From JAHEKD01 sp965204695 (lineage in GTDB: Bacteria; Pseudomonadota; Gammaproteobacteria; Arenicellales; JAHEKD01), in NCBI GenBank assembly GCA_965204695.1, contig OZ242007.1:806001-870000 (forward strand): 64,000 bases of DNA, given 5' to 3'. The position numbers were made by a program, and so were the translations under genes. The notes under the pieces are model-generated. The model was not told the DNA's origin, ran no database searches, and worked only from the letters and a program-made list of their open reading frames with translations. This document shows, one piece after another, positions 60,350 through 64,000 of this stretch. Numbering within the stretch: the stretch's first letter is position 1; every line of letters begins with the position of its first letter.

Positions 60350-61726
60350 ATGACACAGTTAGCGGCTGAAATCTTCAAAGCCTATGATATTCGTGGAATT
60401 GTAGACAAAACACTTAACTGCGAAGCAGTTGAGTTAATAGGCCAAGCGCTTGGTTCATTGGCATTGGAAAAGGGCCAATCCAGCATTATCATTGGCCGTG
60501 ATGGCAGGTTATCTGGGCCTGAATTATCCAGTGCTCTAGCCCAAGGAATAATGGCCTCAGGTTGCGACGTGATTGATATTGGTGAAGTCCCGACTGGCTT
60601 AGTTTATTACGCCACTTTCAAACTGGACACTCAATCCGGCATAGCACTGACCGGCAGCCATAATCCACCCGATTACAACGGCCTAAAAATGGTTATTGCG
60701 GGCGAGACTTTATCGGGAGAACAAATTCAAGGTATTAGACAACGCATCGAAGATGGTGATCTTAAATCCGGTCAAGGTCAGCTTTTACAACAAGATATTA
60801 TTGAAACTTATCTGGATGAAGTCAGCAGTCAAATCAAACTTGCGCGTCCTTTAAATATTGTAGTCGATTGTGGTAACGGTATTGCCGGCAAGATAGCTCC
60901 CGAACTATTCAGGCGATTAGGCTGCAAGGTCACTGAATTATATTGCGAAGTCGATGGCACATTTCCAAACCATCATCCTGACCCAAGCCAACCTAAAAAT
61001 CTTGTCGATTTAATCAACAAAGTTAAAGAAATTAAAGCTGATTTAGGTTTGGGTTTTGACGGAGATGGGGATCGTGTTGGCACTATAGCACCTAACGGCG
61101 AGGTAATCTGGCCAGATCGACAGATGATCTTGTTTGCACGTGATGTTATTTCACGTAATCCAGATGCGACAATTATTTTTGATGTTAAATGCTCGCAGTT
61201 ATTACCACAAGAAATTGGCAAAGCAGGTGGGACACCGTTAATGTGGAAAACCGGCCATTCACTAATCAAAAAGAAAATGAAACAGTCCGGTGCCTTGTTG
61301 GGTGGTGAAATGAGTGGACATATTTTTTTCAAAGAACGCTGGTACGGTTTTGATGACGGTTTATATGTTGGCGCAAGACTCTGCGAGTTATTATCACAAT
61401 ATGACGATATTCAACATACTTTTAACTCACTACCGGATTCTGTCAACACACCTGAAATTCAAATCCACAAATCTAAAGAAGGTCAGCAACATGCCCTAAT
61501 TAAAGAGTTAGTTGCACTAGCTAGTTTTCCTGATGCCAAAATCAGCAATATTGACGGCTTGAGAGTAGATTATGATGATGGTTTTGGACTCGCTCGCGCA
61601 TCCAACACTACACCAACTGTTGTGATTCGCTTTGAAGGCAAAGATAACCATGCAATCGAAAGAATTCAAAAGGAATTTAAGTCTTTATTAAATCAAGTCG
61701 ACCCAAATTTGGATTTACCCTTCTAG
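60350..61726 (+). CDS. algC: Phosphomannomutase/phosphoglucomutase
   Basis: Interconverts hexose-6- and hexose-1-phosphates, supplying activated sugars for LPS and exopolysaccharide. 458 residues, alpha-D-phosphohexomutase family with four domains: phosphoserine Ser103 in TGSHNPPDYNG, metal loop DGDGDR, sugar-binding GEMSGH, and phosphate-binding RASNTTP near the C-terminus. It matches Pseudomonas AlgC in length and motifs. It lies 32 bases after lpdA and could be cotranscribed with it. Confidence 0.92.
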   Translation: MTQLAAEIFKAYDIRGIVDKTLNCEAVELIGQALGSLALEKGQSSIIIGRDGRLSGPELSSALAQGIMASGCDVIDIGEVPTGLVYYATFKLDTQSGIALTGSHNPPDYNGLKMVIAGETLSGEQIQGIRQRIEDGDLKSGQGQLLQQDIIETYLDEVSSQIKLARPLNIVVDCGNGIAGKIAPELFRRLGCKVTELYCEVDGTFPNHHPDPSQPKNLVDLINKVKEIKADLGLGFDGDGDRVGTIAPNGEVIWPDRQMILFARDVISRNPDATIIFDVKCSQLLPQEIGKAGGTPLMWKTGHSLIKKKMKQSGALLGGEMSGHIFFKERWYGFDDGLYVGARLCELLSQYDDIQHTFNSLPDSVNTPEIQIHKSKEGQQHALIKELVALASFPDAKISNIDGLRVDYDDGFGLARASNTTPTVVIRFEGKDNHAIERIQKEFKSLLNQVDPNLDLPF

Positions 61727-62125
61727 CTACAACACCGGTACACTGTTTCAGCTAAATTTAAGCGGGTTCAGCTGGGGATCAATATTTTTATCATTAATCA
61801 TCAAAATTAAGTAATTTTCATCCTATCAGCTTGTTAAAAATTGTATATTTAGCATGCATTTAGGTTGATTGTTTGATTAAATAATTGTAATGTTTTTAGG
61901 CATTACTGTATTGCATACTTTTGACGCAGTGAGACGTTGTACTTGAGCTAATTTAGTAAACTCGATAACTAAACTATTCTTCATAAATAACATCTAAGCT
62001 TATCGAATGCAACGAGTTTCAAGCGGATCAAAAGTATAGTCTTAAGGGATGATAGGTAGATCATTAATTGTTTAGCAACACAGTAAGCTAAGTAAATGTC
62101 GTAACCTTTCACTTAGAAGGACTTA
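61727..62125. other. 399-bp intergenic region upstream of the response regulator
   Basis: No coding potential, repeat or terminator-like hairpin is evident. Sequence is AT-rich. A TTGAGC / TAACTA pair about 17 bases apart (61943-61971) could be a weak sigma-70 promoter. An AAGGA ribosome site lies just before the regulator ATG at 62126. Confidence 0.4.
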
Positions 62126-62812
62126 ATGAATATGAAGATTTTATTAGTAGAGGATGATATAGAAACAGCCCGTTTTATTGAAAAAGCGATGCGTGAAACA
62201 AACCATATATTACACCATGAAGATAATGGCGCTGATGGCTTTAATGCTGCGATGGATGGTGAATATCAGGTAATCATTGCTGATCGCATGCTACCGCGTA
62301 TGGACGGTATTAAAATGATTACCAAGCTTAGAGAAAACGATAACTATACACCTGTCTTGATTCTCAGTGCTTTAGGCGAAACGCAACAGAAAGTTGAAGG
62401 CTTACAAGCTGGTAGCGATGATTACCTGACCAAACCCTTCTCTTTTGCCGAATTACTAGCTCGAACAGAAGCGCTAGCACGTAGACAACCCTTCAGCAAG
62501 GAGAATAATCCAGGATTAAAACTAGAAGATCTTGAACTAAATCGCTTAAACCGTGAAGTTTATAGAAACAATGTACGCATTGATCTAAATGCTAAAGAGT
62601 TCATGATTCTTGAATACCTAATGCAACATGTTGACCAAGTGGTCACACGAACCATGCTGCTGGAAAACGTATGGGATTATAACTTCGATCCTCAGACAAA
62701 CGTTATTGATGTTCATATCAGTCGATTACGTAGCAAGATTGACAAAGGATTCGATCCACCTCTTTTACATACCAAACGTGGTATAGGATACATTTTGAGT
62801 GCAGCTAGCTAA
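62126..62812 (+). CDS. OmpR/PhoB family response regulator
   Basis: 228 residues. The receiver domain has the acidic pair in LLVEDD, the phosphoacceptor Asp53 (IIADRMLP), a Ser in LILSALG and Lys in LTKPF; the C-terminal winged-helix DNA-binding domain (about 130-225) contains RTMLLENVWDYNFDPQTNVIDVH (residues 175-197). ATG 62126 is four bases from AAGGA; ATG 62132 is possible. It is upstream of, and once probably overlapped, the histidine kinase gene. Confidence 0.93.
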   Translation: MNMKILLVEDDIETARFIEKAMRETNHILHHEDNGADGFNAAMDGEYQVIIADRMLPRMDGIKMITKLRENDNYTPVLILSALGETQQKVEGLQAGSDDYLTKPFSFAELLARTEALARRQPFSKENNPGLKLEDLELNRLNREVYRNNVRIDLNAKEFMILEYLMQHVDQVVTRTMLLENVWDYNFDPQTNVIDVHISRLRSKIDKGFDPPLLHTKRGIGYILSAAS

Positions 62813-62954
62813 GGAAATCAAGTCATATAATATTGATATTGAAAGACTCGTATTTAAGTCTAGTTCAACCCTAGCCATTCGCTTCAAAAACAGTACCGCT
62901 GACAATTTAAGCATTCCTTTTAGTTTCTCTTTCAATGCAGTGAAACAGCCATGA
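62799..62954 (+). pseudogene. Remnant of the histidine kinase N-terminus (sensor region lost)
   Basis: A frame open from GTG 62799 (overlapping the regulator end) to TGA 62954 encodes 51 residues. Its first part (MQLAKEIKSYN ... SSSTLAIRF) looks like the cytoplasmic lead-in to the first membrane helix of a sensor kinase; its second part (ADNLSIP ... FNAVKQ) resembles the end of a HAMP domain. No membrane helices or periplasmic domain lie between. The TGA overlaps the ATG of the downstream kinase frame (ATGA), in another frame. I read this as an internal deletion plus a frameshift. Confidence 0.55.
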
Positions 62955-63616
62955 AAGATGTAAACCAAATTTCCGACAATATTGCTCACGACCTTAAAAC
63001 CCCGCTGGCCAGGTTACGCAATCGCCTAGAAGAGTTGAATGTTAAATTAGGTGAAGATTCGGAACATAAAGGCGACATTAATTTTGCCCTTGAACAGGCT
63101 GATCAACTATTGTCGACCGTAAATTCGATACTGAGAATTGCCAATATAGAATCTCAATCGGATCAAATAAATTTTAAATCAATCTCTCTATCTTCTATTC
63201 TATTCGATGTAATTGATTTGTATGAGCCCACCATCAACGAAAAAAACATTACGCTAAAACAGAATCTGCTTAAAAACGCACAATGCAAGGGAGATAAGGA
63301 TTTATTATTCCAGGCGTTTGCAAATTTGATCGATAACGCGATCAAACATACCCCAGAATATGGTGTTATAAATTTTGACCACACCGAATCTGACAAAAAA
63401 CATGTTATTACACTCTCCGACACCGGCCCAGGCATTCCTCCCGAGGAACACGACGCTGTGTTCAGCCGTTTTTATCAAGTTGACCCCAGTCGTAACCATC
63501 CTGGCAATGGATTAGGCCTCGCCTTAGTCAAAGCTGTAATGGATTTGCATGGTTTTAATATCCGCTTATTGACCAATGATCCGGGTTTGGTCGTTTTAAT
63601 TGAAATACCAACATAG
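62951..63616 (+). CDS. Histidine kinase core lacking sensor and membrane segments
   Basis: 221 residues. It begins directly with the dimerisation/phosphoacceptor helix: His13 in NIAHDLKTPLARLRNRLEE, then the ATPase domain with N box LIDNAIKHT, G1 DTGPGIP, F box FSRFYQ and G2 GNGLGLAL. All catalytic motifs are intact. Family members normally carry two membrane helices, a periplasmic domain and HAMP (about 200 residues) before this point. The only start is ATG 62951, overlapping the TGA of the remnant frame. It is either a pseudogene fragment or a soluble kinase made by translational coupling. Confidence 0.75.
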   Translation: MKDVNQISDNIAHDLKTPLARLRNRLEELNVKLGEDSEHKGDINFALEQADQLLSTVNSILRIANIESQSDQINFKSISLSSILFDVIDLYEPTINEKNITLKQNLLKNAQCKGDKDLLFQAFANLIDNAIKHTPEYGVINFDHTESDKKHVITLSDTGPGIPPEEHDAVFSRFYQVDPSRNHPGNGLGLALVKAVMDLHGFNIRLLTNDPGLVVLIEIPT

Positions 63617-63794
63617 TCCATGTTACCTGCCCATCTTTACGTCTAGAAAATTTATCCAACTTCGCTGGATCACCAACTGCATGTATCCCTTAACTCAGCA
63701 TAGAGTTTTATTTGTACAATAAATTCAGCATTGATTAATTTATATCTATTAAGCTAGCTTAAAACCCATCACGTATTTTATTGGGGTTAAGACA

Positions 63795-64000
63795 ATGTCA
63801 AGATACATCGCTATGCTATTAGGTTTAATGATAGTGGGTTGCACAACCAGCCCTGCCATTCGCACACCGGTTAATGACAGCATCAGTATAGAAAAAGCCC
63901 GTCAAACCAAGCAAACCGGCAAACAAGTTCGCTGGGGGGGGCTCATTGTCGATATTGAGAACAAAAGTAATTACAGTATTATTGAAATTGTTGAACGGCC
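63795..64000 (+). CDS. Slp-like outer-membrane lipoprotein (partial, runs off window)
   Basis: The visible 68 residues begin MSRYIAMLLGLMIVGC: a lipoprotein signal peptide with lipobox IVGC and modified Cys16. The following VRWGGLIVDIENK and later TI/EI-rich strand resemble the start of the Slp (starvation lipoprotein) family, which has a similar FGGxVVxVxN pattern. A run of eight Gs (63934-63941) encodes Trp-Gly-Gly within it. The stop is outside the window. Confidence 0.65.
   Translation, partial: MSRYIAMLLGLMIVGCTTSPAIRTPVNDSISIEKARQTKQTGKQVRWGGLIVDIENKSNYSIIEIVER

Overview
The window is a compact stretch of AT-rich bacterial chromosome from a gammaproteobacterium. The gene orders pheA-tyrA-aroA-cmk-rpsA-ihfB-lapA, tRNA(Pro-Arg-His-Leu)-tig-clpP-clpX-lon-hupB-tRNA(Val-Asp)-ppiD and lepA-lepB-rnc-era-recO are those of Pseudomonas-like gammaproteobacteria. 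HldD/HldE, LapA and RsmJ point the same way and indicate a Gram-negative cell with an LPS envelope. I cannot name the genus from sequence alone. There is no prophage, insertion sequence, CRISPR array or rRNA operon here.

Layout. 1-3118: a minus-strand run ugd, heptose-7-P kinase, hldD (cut by the window edge), each overlapping the next by ATGA, for LPS core sugars. 3252-10687: comEA, a patch of degenerate dispersed repeats, then lapA, ihfB, rpsA, cmk, aroA, tyrA, pheA and an A-type Fe-S carrier. 10823-15934: one very large secreted M14 metallocarboxypeptidase with five Ig-like repeats and repeated C-terminal units, closed by a strong terminator. 16171-25000: yggX, recO, era, rnc, lepB, lepA, comEC, a DUF2062 membrane protein and a DUF2959 lipoprotein. 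25061-33305: valS, a sodium:alanine-type symporter with a universal stress protein, a TetR regulator, rsmE, rsmJ and fabI. 33323-44429: the proteostasis block (ppiD, hupB, lon, clpX, clpP, tig, htpG) with six tRNA genes. 44574-49360: a DUF423 protein, a YihX-like phosphatase, a sugar nucleotidyltransferase and clpB. 49427-57290: an eight-gene molybdenum hydroxylase operon, coxSLM with maturation genes coxD, coxE, an xdhC/coxF-like gene, a mobA-like gene and coxG. 57412-64000: a WbpA-like UDP-sugar dehydrogenase, lpdA, algC-type phosphomutase, an OmpR-type response regulator, a histidine kinase lacking its sensor half, and the start of an Slp-like lipoprotein.

How it fits together. Most of the window is housekeeping: translation, protein quality control, aromatic amino acid synthesis and envelope sugars. 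The heat-shock genes lon, clpB and htpG each carry an upstream sequence resembling a sigma-32 promoter. The accessory content is the molybdenum hydroxylase operon, whose large subunit has the AYRGAGR motif of form II (function uncertain) rather than the form I motif of proven CO dehydrogenases, and the giant peptidase.

The best leads for a second look are the decayed or deliberately shortened two-component kinase at 62799-63616, the form II CoxL operon, the repeated C-terminal modules of the peptidase, and a few residue-level departures (FabI Ala92-Ala93, the CGGCG motif of the Fe-S carrier, a U-U pair in tRNA-Leu). I did not find a clearly new biological system.
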